From contig CM069871.1 in the NCBI GenBank assembly GCA_036172665.1, positions 2,790,001-2,854,000 on the forward strand: a DNA stretch of 64,000 bases. Direction: 5' to 3'. The notes beneath the pieces were generated by a model. It was not told the DNA's origin, did no database searches, and worked only from the letters and a program-made list of their open reading frames with translations. The DNA is from Prosopocoilus inquinatus. Taxonomy: Eukaryota > Arthropoda > Insecta > Coleoptera > Lucanidae. How positions within the stretch are numbered: the first letter of the stretch is position 1; every line of letters starts with the position of its first letter. The position numbers and the translations under genes were made by a program. Positions 34,387 through 45,625 of the stretch are shown here, one piece after another.

Positions 34387-36665
34387 CAGTGGCATAGTTA
34401 AGGGGGTTGCAGGGATTGCAAAGCAAACCGGCGCTAAGACGCCGTAGGCGCCTGTTCGATAGACGGTCAGTTCGAAGTCCAAAGTAAAACATTTGGCCTG
34501 AATCTCCGAAAAACGCGAAAAATTAAAAGTTTATTTGTAAGTCGTACTTCAATTACTTACTTTCAAATAGAGAATGGTCTAAAATAAGTAAAAAAAAAGA
34601 AAGAAAATGAAAAAAGCAAGAAGAAAAACTAATTTTTCGAGATGTTATTGCCGGAAAACAATTTCAAAACAGCTGGAAGCTCGTGGCGCCCTCTGTTAAT
34701 CCGAGCCGTAAATATGTAAATTGTAAATTTGTCGCCAGGAGGAGATTCCAAAACAACTGAAAAACGTTAGAAATGTTCAAAGACAACGTCCTGTAAAGAA
34801 CTTTGGATAAATACAATTTTATGCTCAAATTTATATGCACGTGTGGCGCCATCTGTTACCTCTATCTCATACTATTGTACTCTTTATTGTCCGGAAAACA
34901 ACTAAAAAAAACCTAAGAACATTCAAGAACAACGTTCTTGAAGCGACTTTGAATTAAAAAAAAAAAAAAGAAATTGGCGCCATCTGTTATCATAAGCCGT
35001 AACTTGGTTCTCTTTATTTGTGCGGAAGGAATTTCAAGGCAACTCAAAAACGTTAAAAAAATAATCAAAAAAATAATGTTACGGGAAACGATTTCGAATA
35101 AATAAAATCGAAGGCAAATGGTAGAAAGTTCAAAAGAAATTTCAAACGAATGTAAACAGCGTCATCTATTAACCTGTAGTCGCAATTAATTTTGGCAGAC
35201 AACTGACAACAAATTTCTTAAAGAAAGTGTCCGAGCAACAGTTTAAGTGTACATACTCCGCTTAGCGCTAGGTTTTGGAAGCTTTTCTAACCTAAAATTT
35301 CCACAGTTCTTGTCACTTTATATATATCATAATCATTAAGCTGTAAACCGGGACAGGAGTGGGAAACGGGATAGGGCGAAGAGAAACACATTATCCAGCT
35401 AGCAGAGTGACGTCGAAATTACGTCATTTTTAAGTTTTCTTTACGTGATTGACGTCATTTGTCCCGAAAGTGACGCCAATATGACGAGTCGTACGATACG
35501 TATTAATAAGGTTGTAAAAGACTACACGAAAAGTGTAAAAAAATACTTTGAATATTTCTGAAAGCAATTAGCAGCTAACAGAGTGACGTCGAAATTACGT
35601 CATTTTTAATTTTTGTTTACGTGATTGACGTCACTTATCCCGAAAGTGACGTCAATATTACGAGTCGTACGATACGTATTAATAACGTCATACAAGTGAC
35701 GTCATAAACACGTCAATAGAAAATGATAAAATGTTACTATATTTATTTTTGAAAAATATTAGTTTAAAAAGATTTTTGGGACCAAACGAAAAGTGTAAAA
35801 AAATGGTTTGAATATTTCTGAAACCAATTAGCAGCTAGCAGAGTGACGTCGAAATTACGTCATTTTTAGGTTTTTTTTACGTCATTGACGTCATTTGTCC
35901 CAAAAGTGACGTCAATATGACGAATCGTACAATACGTATTAATATGGTCGTAAAAGTGACGTCATAGACACGTCAGTAGAAAGTGATAAAATGTTACTAA
36001 GTTTATCTTTGAAAATTATTAGTTTAAAAACATTTTTGGAACTAAACAAAAAGTGTAAATAACTACTTTGAATATTTCTGAAGCTAATTATACCAAAATT
36101 AATATTGGAATTGTTAAATTAAGGCAAATAATAACGTGTATGCTATAGTTGTGAGAAAAAAAAAATACCCCTACATAAATTTGGCTGCAACGTGGGGGCG
36201 AAACATGTTACTTCGTCGTCATTATCACGTCATTATGTCGTTTATTTACGTCACAATCAACGTCAAAGGTACGTCATCTACATGACGTGATATGGTTTGA
36301 CTCATAAAGTGATTAAGACGTCTTTTGGATGTAAGAATGACGACAGTTTTGTGACAAGAAGATGACGGCTTTATAACGCCCTTTTCACGTCACTTTACTA
36401 TCTGGGTAGGCCACTACCGAAAAATGTTTTATTATTAAAAAGAAGCAGATAGATAAGGTATTTAAAGTACCGAAAGTCCGCCGAAGCAGAAAATTGAATT
36501 ATCTTAATTATTTTTTGTACCATTTACATTTTAAATTAAACAACTTTCCATTTCAAATCAGGACAAAACCGGGACAAAAGCTTATTAATAATAAAAAATT
36601 GTAATAATGAAATGCGCTGGTAAAAATCTTGCAACTCGGCGATTAGACTTCTAGTTACGCCACTG
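34387..36665. mobile_element. possible 2.3-kb non-autonomous hAT element
   Basis: The left end CAGTGGCATAGTTA and the right end TAGTTACGCCACTG are near-complements, flanked by ATGTAGCA (34379) and ATTTAGCT (36666), 6 of 8 identical. CAGTGGCGTA starts are common in hAT-like elements. The interior has four diverged units containing GGCGCCATCTGTT (34684, 34845, 34975, 35158) and a nested element (35395-36406). No transposase frame. Confidence 0.5.
35395..36406. mobile_element. nested element with CRE-rich (TGACGTCA) subrepeats
   Basis: The start CCAGCTAGCAGAGTGACGTC is echoed inverted at the end (GTCACTTTACTATCTGG), suggesting a DNA element of about 1 kb. Inside are three head-to-tail units (from about 35397, 35569 and 35829; the first is shortened) with GACGTCGAAATTACGTCATT, GTCGTACGATACGTATTAA and GTGTAAAAAAAT. 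Exact TGACGTCA palindromes occur at least seven times, with many further ACGTCA half sites out to 36390. Confidence 0.55.
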
Positions 36666-36673
36666 ATTTAGCT

Positions 36674-38316
36674 GGGTCACAATTATGCGAATTAAGGGAA
36701 TAAAATGACTTTTTGGCTTCACAACGGCTTCACCCACTGATATGTACCATGCGATCAACGGAATTTATAATTAGAGCAGGCGGTGATATTTTCCAAGGAG
36801 TTGGCAACACAGGGTAACCGTTTGAAATTAAAAATTTTAAGTGTCAGGATTGTGACATTTTTTTTTTTTTTTAAGTGATTGATATCAGACGGATTTGCCT
36901 CCTTGTGAAACCCTCCCATGTAATATTCAAAGAGGGTTTGAACCAGCATCCATACAAAATAAAGATTGTATAAAACACGAGCATAACCTCAAATATGACA
37001 AATGTCAATTTATTATTTATTTCTCATTGTATCCAACCACACGGCATAAAATGGCACCGATCACAGCCTCCTCTGATTATGAATTCCATTGATCACCCGG
37101 TACTTTGGGCACCGGGTTGTTTTGCATTTAGTTAATTCTTACAACCCCTATAAGTACGCCACTGCTAAAGACAAGAAACATAGTATATGATTTAAAAAAA
37201 AAAAAACAGTTTCTTTTTCTCTCTCACAAAAACATGTTTTGTTCACACGTACTTCAAAAAAGGTGTCCAAAAAAACGTGTTTACGACCGAAGAATGTAAT
37301 TTTAATTATGTTCCGATGTTCAAAGTTCAGTATGACTAAAGATACACGCATGTTTGGGAGACTGTGAATGGTCTTGCATGAACGCGTGATTTCTGCAAAC
37401 GTGATGGACCTAACGTATAACAGAAATTTGTTTATCAAATTTAATAATTAAAGATTCTCTTGAGCTTTAGGCTTTGAACGGGTGATTACATACGTGATTA
37501 TAGTGATTACGAATTTTGTTTTTAACTTAATTGGTCCTCGTCGTTACTCGAACGAAATAAAATTTCCAAAAAATATTTTATGTAACCGAAAACAAACAAG
37601 CAAACGGCGAAGAAATTACAAAATATATTGCGTCAGTATTATGAAACAGTGGCTTACTCATATAGTTCAAAGCTCAAAAGTAAAATTAATTACAAGTTAT
37701 GCAAAAAAAAAAAAAAAAAATCGACGTACTCAAAGTGTGCAATATATTATAATTTATTTGAATGTGTAAAGTAAATATACAATGTAGATCTATGTAAATT
37801 ATTGACGTAATTGTAATTAATTTACATAAAAACTTGTTTTTAATAACGACTAAGTAACTAAACAATCAAGGTGGAGTTACTTTAAAGAAATCAATTCGTT
37901 GCAATTATATTAAAATTTTGTTAATTGAAGAAGCAAGAAGCTTGTTTACCATCAAGACAATGGAATTAAAGTGAAATAAAAAACTTCTTTCTGCCTTTCT
38001 CATTGGCCGGGTACTTGATGTTTTAAATTAGGCCTTTTTTCCCTCCACTTCAAAAGCATTTATAATTGGGTTCAAACGGTGACCATGTTCAGCCTAACTT
38101 TATTTACATTTTCCACTTTGATTCTTAAACCCTCTACATACTTATTTCTCTTAAAAAAAATATGATTTTAAAACTGTTCATATTTCAAAATTGAAATGTA
38201 CTCGAGTAAATCGAAGGTCATTTCGAAATCACTAAAGGAGAAGGTAGAACTTGTTTTTCCCTAATTTTCCGGATTTTATAAAATTCTCTAAATGTCAGAA
38301 ATCAGAAAAAGTGAAA
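36674..38316. other. intergenic, no gene supported
   Basis: AT-rich. A lone TACGCCACTG end near 37153 and poly-A runs are visible. No coding signal or RNA gene seen. Confidence 0.4.
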
Positions 38317-39626
38317 ATATCAATGGTAGCATTAGCATAAATAGGATGAGTACTCCCCCCCCCCACCCTCTGGCACTGACAAATATCTTTTTTTAATAGT
38401 TTGAGAAATGAAGAAGAAACCATGATGATGGCATTAGCGTAGATAGGATGAGTACTACTTCCCCCCACCCCCTGGCACTGACAAATATTTTTTTTAATAG
38501 TTCGAAAAATGAAGAAGAAACCATGATGATGGCATTAGCGTAGATAGGATGAGTACTACTTCCCCCCACCCCCTGGCACTGACAAATATTTTTTTTTTAA
38601 TAGTTCGAGAAATGAAGAAGAAACCATGATGCTGGCATTAGCGTGGATAGGATGAGTACTTCCCCCACCCTCTGGCACTGATAAATATTTTTTTTTAATA
38701 GTTCGAGAAATGAAGAAGAAACCATGATGATAGCGTAGATAAGATGAGTACTTCCCCCCACCCTCTGGCACTGACAAATATTTTTTTTTAATAGTTCGAA
38801 AAATGAAGAAGAAACTATGATGATGGCATTAGCGTAGATAGGATGAGTACTTCTCCCCACCCTCTGGCACTGACAAATATTTTTTTTTAATAGTTCGAGA
38901 AATGAAGAAGAAACCATGATGATGGCATTAGCGTAGATAGGATGAGTACTCACCCCCCAACCCTCAGGCACTAACAAATCTCTTTTTTTAATAGTTGGAA
39001 AAATGAAGAAGAAACCATGATGATAGCATTAGCGTAGATAGGATGAGTACTTCCCCCCACCCTCTGGCACTGACAAATTTTTTTTTTAATAATTCGAAAA
39101 ATGAAGAAGAAACCATGATGATGGCATTAGCGTAGATAGGATGAGTACTTCCCCCCACCCTCTGGCACTGACAATTTTTTTTTTAATAGTTCGAAAAATG
39201 AAGAAGAAACTATGATGATGGCATTAGCGTAGATAGGATGAGTACTACTTCCCCCCACCCTCTGGCACTGACAAATATTTTTTTTAATAGTTCGAAAAAT
39301 GAAGAAGAAACCATGATGATGGCATTAGCGTAGATAGGATGAGTACTACTTCCCCCCACCCTCTGGCACTGACAAATATTTTTTTTTAATAATTCGAAAA
39401 ATGAAGAAGAAACCATGATGATGGCATTAGCGTAGATAGGATGAGTACTTCCCCCCACCCTCTGGCACTGACAAATTTTTTTTTTTAATAGTTCGAAAAA
39501 TGAAGAAGAAACTACGATGATGGCATTAGCGTAGATAGGATGAGTACCCCTCCCCCCCCCCTCCCCCAATCCTCTGGCACTGACTAATATATTTTCCTTT
39601 TTTAATAGTTCAAAAAATGAAGAAGA
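38317..39626. repeat. 100-bp minisatellite, 13 copies
   Basis: Each unit reads AATAGTTCGAAAAATGAAGA, then GATGGCATTAGCGTAGATAGG, ATGAGTACT, a C-run, CCTCTGGCACTGACAAAT and a T-run. CTGGCACTGA lies near 38370, 38472, 38572, 38672, 38765, 38863, 38965, 39063, 39162, 39262, 39362, 39462 and 39572. Length changes are mostly in the C and T runs. Minus-strand frames of 73-145 codons pass through it only where unit lengths happen to keep frame. Confidence 0.97.
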
Positions 39627-41147
39627 AACCAACAGGAAGAAGAACAAACGATGAAACTAAACCTGAATTGAAGAAAAATGAAGGCCCCAGAACAAAACAA
39701 TAAAAAAAAATTCCGAACACGATTGGTTCTTCGAATCGGATTTGATTCATCGAACCAGATTTGTTTCCTCGAACCGGATTTGTTTTTTTTTTTATTATCC
39801 AGATTGGAAATTATTCTATCTATGCTTTCATTCGATTGATGATTAAAAGTGTCGAAAATCGACCGATTTTGTTTTGCTTTTGTAAATTTTTGATGTACTG
39901 TTTTATGTCAAGGGCAAACGGTAGGTGCTCACTTTCTGGATAAATGAAAAGTAGAAGGGTCGTTAATTAATCTCCTTTTGAAACGCAAGCTCATTACTCG
40001 TTCGGGTATAACACAGTTTATTACTTTTGCGATTTTCCAATTTCCGGAAACTTTTCCTGAGATCTAGTACTAACAACCTTTTTGCATCTGCTTCAGAATT
40101 ACTAAAAAAAAAAAAAATCAGGTTCGGATGGAACCACGGTGAACGATATGTTAGGTGAGCACTCGGCCGTGCGACGATCCGTGCATGAAAGCGCGAGATC
40201 ATTTGCGAGAGCGAGGATTTCAAATATCAATGCGCGAGAGAGAAAGGTGTTTAATCCTTCAGCATGAGATGAGTTGACACTAACATGTTTCTCGCAGTTG
40301 CGTGCACGTTCCGAACGCCCGCGCCACTACCTATTGATTCTTTACTGTGGGTTTGACTGAATAATTAAGAGAATGATGTCGCAGAATCCTATTGAAGGCA
40401 CAACAACGTTCTTTTAATTACACCTTTTTTTTTTTCTTATCAGCCCCAAATGAAGATTAATTAATTGTCTTTGACGTAGGTATGTTATCCACCGCAATCT
40501 AACTCGTCTCATGTTGAAATTAGCAACGTGTAAACCATTGATCTACGCAATTACGAAATTAGAGTTCAAAACAAGTCAATTATTTACCGCCCTGATTGTC
40601 ATTAAATTGAACAAACGAGCAAGAAAAAATAACAAACAAACTAAGAGAAAAATTACGATAAGAACTAAAGACAAAAAAGATTGTACAATGAAAGGATACT
40701 TTATTTTTATTGCATGTGCTTATATTCCAGGCGGCTGAAGAATCTATTTTTTTATTTTTTTATATTTATTTATTTATTTTTTAACTGAATGAAACTGTGT
40801 GCTGGTTGCACTCATATGTACTCGCAATACTTGTTTATTTTTTTCAAGACGGAGATAAGTGCAACACAATTGCAGTCAGATAGATAAAGAGCACTCCTGT
40901 AATTTTAAGATTTCATCTCGCCGATAGCAATCAGGACAATTTAATTTGTTGTTTAAACAGCCGGCGTACGTGCCATTGTTCAAACATCGGTTCGGAATTA
41001 CGAGCAAACAATGATCGGTCAAAAAAAAAAAAAAGGAAATTTGACTTCCAAATTTCTAGATTCGATGCGTAGATACAAAGATGTATTAACCGTTCACGAA
41101 AGTTATAAGTGGCGGAATTAAAGGTGCGATAGTGAAGGCGTTTAATT
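39627..41147. other. intergenic; putative upstream region of the 57-aa ORF
   Basis: No gene. Contains three close CGAA(C/T)C(A/C/G)GATTTG motifs at 39733-39783 and a GCGCGAGAGAGAAAGG stretch near 40231 related to the repeat near 25300. Confidence 0.4.
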
Positions 41148-41321
41148 ATGGATCGCCAGAATTCAAAAAACGAAGCGAACACTGTCGTGTTAGCAGAAGA
41201 ATCTAAAAGTGTGCGCTTGGAGGAGGTGATGGAAGAAGTAGACGTAATTCTAAATGAAGTCCAAATCACCATGGCCAAAGTTCTAAGTCATCAGCAACTG
41301 CAAGAAGATCCTACTATTTAA
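41148..41321 (+). CDS. small intact ORF, 57 aa, function unknown
   Basis: ATG at 41148 (context TTAATTATGG) to TAA at 41321. The product is acidic and helical: MDRQNSKNEANTV, then EESKSVRLEEVMEEVDVILN, ending HQQLQEDPTI. Hydrophobic residues at heptad-like spacing (V-L-V-V-I-V-I-M-V-L) suggest a short amphipathic or coiled-coil helix at about residues 22-48. The composition is unlike the T/A-rich junk frames around it, and AATAAA follows 34 bases after the stop. A 115-codon frame on the opposite strand (40931-41278) is its shadow. It could be a small single-exon gene or the last exon of a gene with an upstream exon; I saw no strong acceptor in front. I do not recognise a family. Confidence 0.45.
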   Translation: MDRQNSKNEANTVVLAEESKSVRLEEVMEEVDVILNEVQITMAKVLSHQQLQEDPTI

Positions 41322-41355
41322 ATTCCCATGCATGTAATTAATTTTTTAATGAAAA

Positions 41356-41361
41356 AATAAA
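41356..41361 (+). terminator. polyadenylation signal after the 57-aa ORF
   Basis: AATAAA followed by TAATTATC. Placement supports transcription of the small ORF but is weak on its own in AT-rich DNA. Confidence 0.4.
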
Positions 41362-41379
41362 TAATTATCAAGCGTTTGC

Positions 41380-42089
41380 TGGAGACGATACTTCTCTAAT
41401 TTTCACGGAATGCTTCACTCTTGTTTTAGTCGAGCTGGCAACAGTGGCAGTGATAGTTTTTCAAAATATAATCATAAAATCAAAAAAAGACCGTCATTCA
41501 ATTTCCTGACGGACGAGATTTTTTAATAACACCAACAAAAATGGGAGCCTAACGTGGCCTGCTTTGAGTCTAAAAAAATCGTGAACGCATATTACATAAA
41601 AGTTATATTTTGCGATATCCGCAGGAAACGCAAAAAAAATAAATAAAAAAAAAACAAATCTTTCCATGTAGCTCGATTAATGATCCTAATTAACTTATTT
41701 AAAAAAAAAAAAAAAAAGTTGCAAATTAAGTAAATAACTTGGCAGTGATCGTCGAAGAGTTTATCTATCGAAATTGTGATAGGGAATGGAAGGATGCACG
41801 GTTCAATGTCTAGGTCAGCTTCTCCTTAATGTCGTGCAGGTCACGTGCAATAATAAACTTGTATATCAGAGGAATTACTAATCCTAATCGAGATGACCCA
41901 TTGCAAAAATAACGGCATCATGAAAGATTATGCAACCAAATTAAACATGAATAATAATGAATAAGCAGAGGTCCTGCGCTTGGACCCTGCTGCATCGAAT
42001 GCAATGTTGAATAATTTGAGGCAATCTTTTTTATATAACTCAATGGTGGGTTTAAGATGATAAAAAAATACACGTAATAATCACCTGTT
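41380..42089. other. intergenic, no gene seen
   Basis: AT-rich with poly-A runs; no feature supported. Confidence 0.4.
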
Positions 42090-45000
42090 AGGTTTGTTGT
42101 TTGTCTATTGTTTTCTCTTTGGTTTTGCTGAAATGACTGAATGGGTGTAATGATTTACGAGTTTTTAGTTTCTTCTTTTTTTAGAAACTCATCATCACCA
42201 TTTTTCTCTCTTCTTTAATGTTCACGTTTTTGTATTAACTGCCTTGTTAAAGTGACCTGCGCTTTATTAATTTTTTTTAATCTTTCTTAACTTTTTATTG
42301 TATTGTTTGAGTTCTTGAACTTTTTAAAATTCTAATTAATCATTTCAGTGTACAGACTTTTGTTATTTTTTTTTAAATGTTTAATTCTTTTTTATCACGG
42401 TTTCATTTTTTCTCGTGTATCGCTCTTTTTCTAAATACTAATTAATCATTTTGTTATTTTTTTTAAAGTTTGATTATTTTTTTATCATTTTTTCCCGTGT
42501 ATCGCTGTTTTTTAATTTAAATTTTTGTTTATATTTTGTTCTTGTTCGTGCTTTATACTAACTGCCTTACTGATTAGTTCGTGTATTATGAGATGATCGA
42601 CGTTCGTCTTTTGTTTTTTTTAACAGACTAATTTCCGATTATTCTTTTGTTTTTTCTGTTTTTTAGAAACTCTCACAGGTTTAAGTTTTGTTTATGAGTT
42701 TTTTTTTTTTAATAATATTCACCATTTTTTTCTCTTTTCTAATGTTCATGTTTTTGTATTAACTGTCTTGTCAAAGTGGCACGCGCTTTATTAATTTTTT
42801 TTTAATCTTTTTTAACTTTTTATTGTATTGTTTGAGTTCTTGAACTTTAACTTTAAATTCTAATTAATCATTTCAGTGTACAGACTTTTGTTAATTTTTT
42901 TTTTTCAATGTTTAATTCTTTTTCTATCGCGGTTTCATTTTATCTCGTGCGTCGCTCTTTTTTTAATTAATTTTTTTGTTTCTATTTTGTTCATGTTCGT
43001 GCGTGCTTCGATTTTTTCAAATCTTTTTCAATTTTTATATTATGTTTGAGCTCTTGAGCGTTTTTTCCAAATTCTAATTAATCATTTCAATATTAAGACT
43101 TTTGTTATTTTTTTTTAAACTTTGTTTTTTTTAATTTAAATTTTTATTTACATTTTCTTCTTGTTCGTGCTTTATACTAACTGCCTTACTGATTAGTTCG
43201 TGTATTATGAGATGATCGACGTTCGTCTTTTGTTTTTTTAACAGATTAATTTCCGATTATTCTTTTGTTTTTTCTGTTTTTTAGAAACTCTCACAGGTTT
43301 AAGTTTTGTTTATGAGTTTTTTTTTTTTTAATAATATTCACCATTTTTTTCTCTTTTCTAATGTTCATGTTTTTGTATTAACTGTCTTGTCAAAGTGGCA
43401 CGCGCTTTATTAATTTTTTTTTAATCTTTTTTAACTTTTTATTGTATTGTTTGAGTTCTTGAACTTTAACTTTAAATTCTAATTAATCATTTCAGTGTAC
43501 AGACTTTTGTTAATTTTTTTTTTCAATGTTTAATTCTTTTTCTATCGCGGTTTCATTTTATCTCGTGCGTCGCTCTTTTTTTAATTAATTTTTTTGTTTC
43601 TATTTTGTTCATGTTCGTGCGTGCTTCGATTTTTTCAAATCTTTTTCAATTTTTTATTGTGTTTGAGCTCTTGAGCGTTTTTTCCAAATTCTAATTAATC
43701 ATTTCAATATTAAGACTTTTGTTATTTTTTTTTAAACTTTGTTTTTTTTAATTTAAATTTTTATTTACATTTTCTTCTTGTTCGTGCTTTATACTAACTG
43801 CCTTACTGATTAGTTCGTGTATTATGAGATGATCGACGTTCGTCTTTTGTTTTTTTAACAGATTAATTTCCGATTATTCTTTTGTTTTTTCTGTTTTTCA
43901 GAAATTCTCACAGGTTTAACTTTTGTTTATGAGTTTTTTTTTTTAATAATCATCACCATTTTTTTCTCTTTTCTAATGTTCATGTTTTTGTATTAACTGT
44001 CTTGTTAAAGTGGCACGCGCTTTATTATTATTTTTTTAATCTTTTTTAACTTTTTATTGTATTGTTTGAGCTCTTGAACTTTAACTTTAAATTCTAATTA
44101 ATCATTTCAGTGTACAGACATTTGTTAATTTTTTTTTTTTCTATGTTTAATTCTTTTTCTATTGCGGTTTCATTTTATCTCGTGCATCGCACTTTTTTTA
44201 ATTAATTTTTTTGTTTCTATTTTGTTCATGTTCGTGCGTGCTTCGATTTTTTCAAATCTTTTTCAATTTTTTTATTATGTTTGAGCTCTTGAGCGTTTTT
44301 TCAAAATTCTAATTAATCATTTCAATATTAAGACTTTTGTTATTTTTTTTTAAACTTTGTTTTTTTTTAATTTAAATTTTTATTTATATTTTCTTCTTGT
44401 TCGTGCTTTATACTAACTGCCTTACTGATTAGTTCGTGTATTATGAGATGATCGACGTTCGTCTTTTGTTTTTTTAACAGATTAATTTCCGATTATTCTT
44501 TTGTGTTTTCTGTTTTTTAGAAACTCTCACAGGTTTAAGTTTTGTTTATGAGTTTTTTTTTTTTTTAATAATCATCACCATTTTTTTCTCTTTTCTAATG
44601 TTCATGTTTTTGTATTAACTGTCTTGTCAAAGTGGCACGCGCTTTATTAATTTTTTTAAAATCTTTTTTAACTTTTTATTGTATTGTTTGAGCTCTTGAA
44701 CTTTAACTTTAAATTCTAATTAATCATTTCAGTGTACAGACTTTTGTTAATTTTTTTTTTAATGTTTAATTCTTTTTTATCGCGGTTTCATTTTTTCTAG
44801 TGCATCGCTCTTTTTTTAATTGATTCTTTTGTTTCTATTTTGTTCATGTTCGTGCGTGCTTCGATTCTTTTAAATCTTTTTAAATTTTTTATTGTGTTTC
44901 AGCTCTTGAGCGTTTTCTTCTAAATTCTAATTAATCATTTCAATATTAAGACTTTTGTTATTATTTTTTTAAACTTTGATTATTTTTTATCGCCGTTTCA

Positions 45001-45175
45001 TTTTTTCCCGCGCATCGCTGTTTTTTAATTTAAATTTTTGTTTATATTTTTTTCTTGTTCATGCTTTATACCAACTGCCTTATTAATTGGTTCGTGTATT
45101 ATTAGATGATCGACGTTCGTCTTTTGTTTTTTTTGACAGATTAATTTCCGATTATTCTTTTCATGCGCTTAAGCT
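42090..45175. repeat. 620-bp higher-order tandem array, about 5 copies
   Basis: GATGATCGACGTTCGTC recurs at about 42593, 43211, 43828, 44448 and 45105 (period 617-657). Each 620-bp unit consists of two related halves of about 310 bp: one has GAGTTCTTGAACTTTAAC then CATTTCAGTGTACAGAC, the other GAGCTCTTGAGCGTTTTTTC then CATTTCAATATTAAGAC. Both halves also share AAATTCTAATTAATCATTTCA. Hence a dimeric higher-order repeat. T-rich on the plus strand; no ORF. Confidence 0.93.
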
Positions 45176-45507
45176 TTCTTTTAATTATTTTTATCTTCTT
45201 TCACTATCGATGTTTTTTCTTTTTTTGTTAATTTTGTTTTTATGTTTAACTATTATAATTATCTTTTATCTCCTTATCACGACCTCTTTCCTTCTTCTAC
45301 AACATTAATGTTTTGTTAATGTTCAATTCGTTACAATTATTATTTCTTCACGATTTCTGTCGTTTTTGGATGCGTCTGCGTTTTTTTAATTAATTTTTAA
45401 AAATATTCTAATGTTTTAGTTCTTTATTTTCGTACATCGTGCACCGACTCCACCTTTTTGATAAATTAGTGTTTTTTTATTTTCATTTATTGTTTATTGT
45501 TTTTAAA

Positions 45508-45625
45508 CGTCTAACCTGACACAATTATAATTGGAAGAGCACTCAACGTTTCAGTCCTGACGAAGCTGTCAATCGACAGTGAAACGCCGAGTGCTTTTCC
45601 AATTATAATTCAGGTCAGGTTAGAG
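45508..45625. repeat. long hairpin with CTGACGA...GAAAC core
   Basis: Arms of about 43 bp (TCTAACCTGAC, ATTATAATTGGAA, GCACTC, GTTTC and complements) enclose CCTGACGAAGCTGTCAATCG with an inner stem AGCTGTC/GACAGT, then GAAAC. This is a MITE-like palindrome. A similar core is seen at 51560 and 55982. Confidence 0.75.

Noticed and set aside
38556..39647. Minus-strand frames of 73-145 codons with repeated VSSSFFELLKK
   Set aside because: They read through a 100-bp minisatellite whose unit length is not a multiple of three; frames shift between units, so no protein is maintained.
40931..41278. 115-codon minus-strand frame
   Set aside because: Antisense of the better supported 57-codon frame and serine/phenylalanine-rich at low complexity.
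45541..45600. Functional hammerhead ribozyme at the hairpin core
   Set aside because: Only six bases separate the outer stem from CTGACGA, so no stem I can form in the monomer; kept only as a motif observation.
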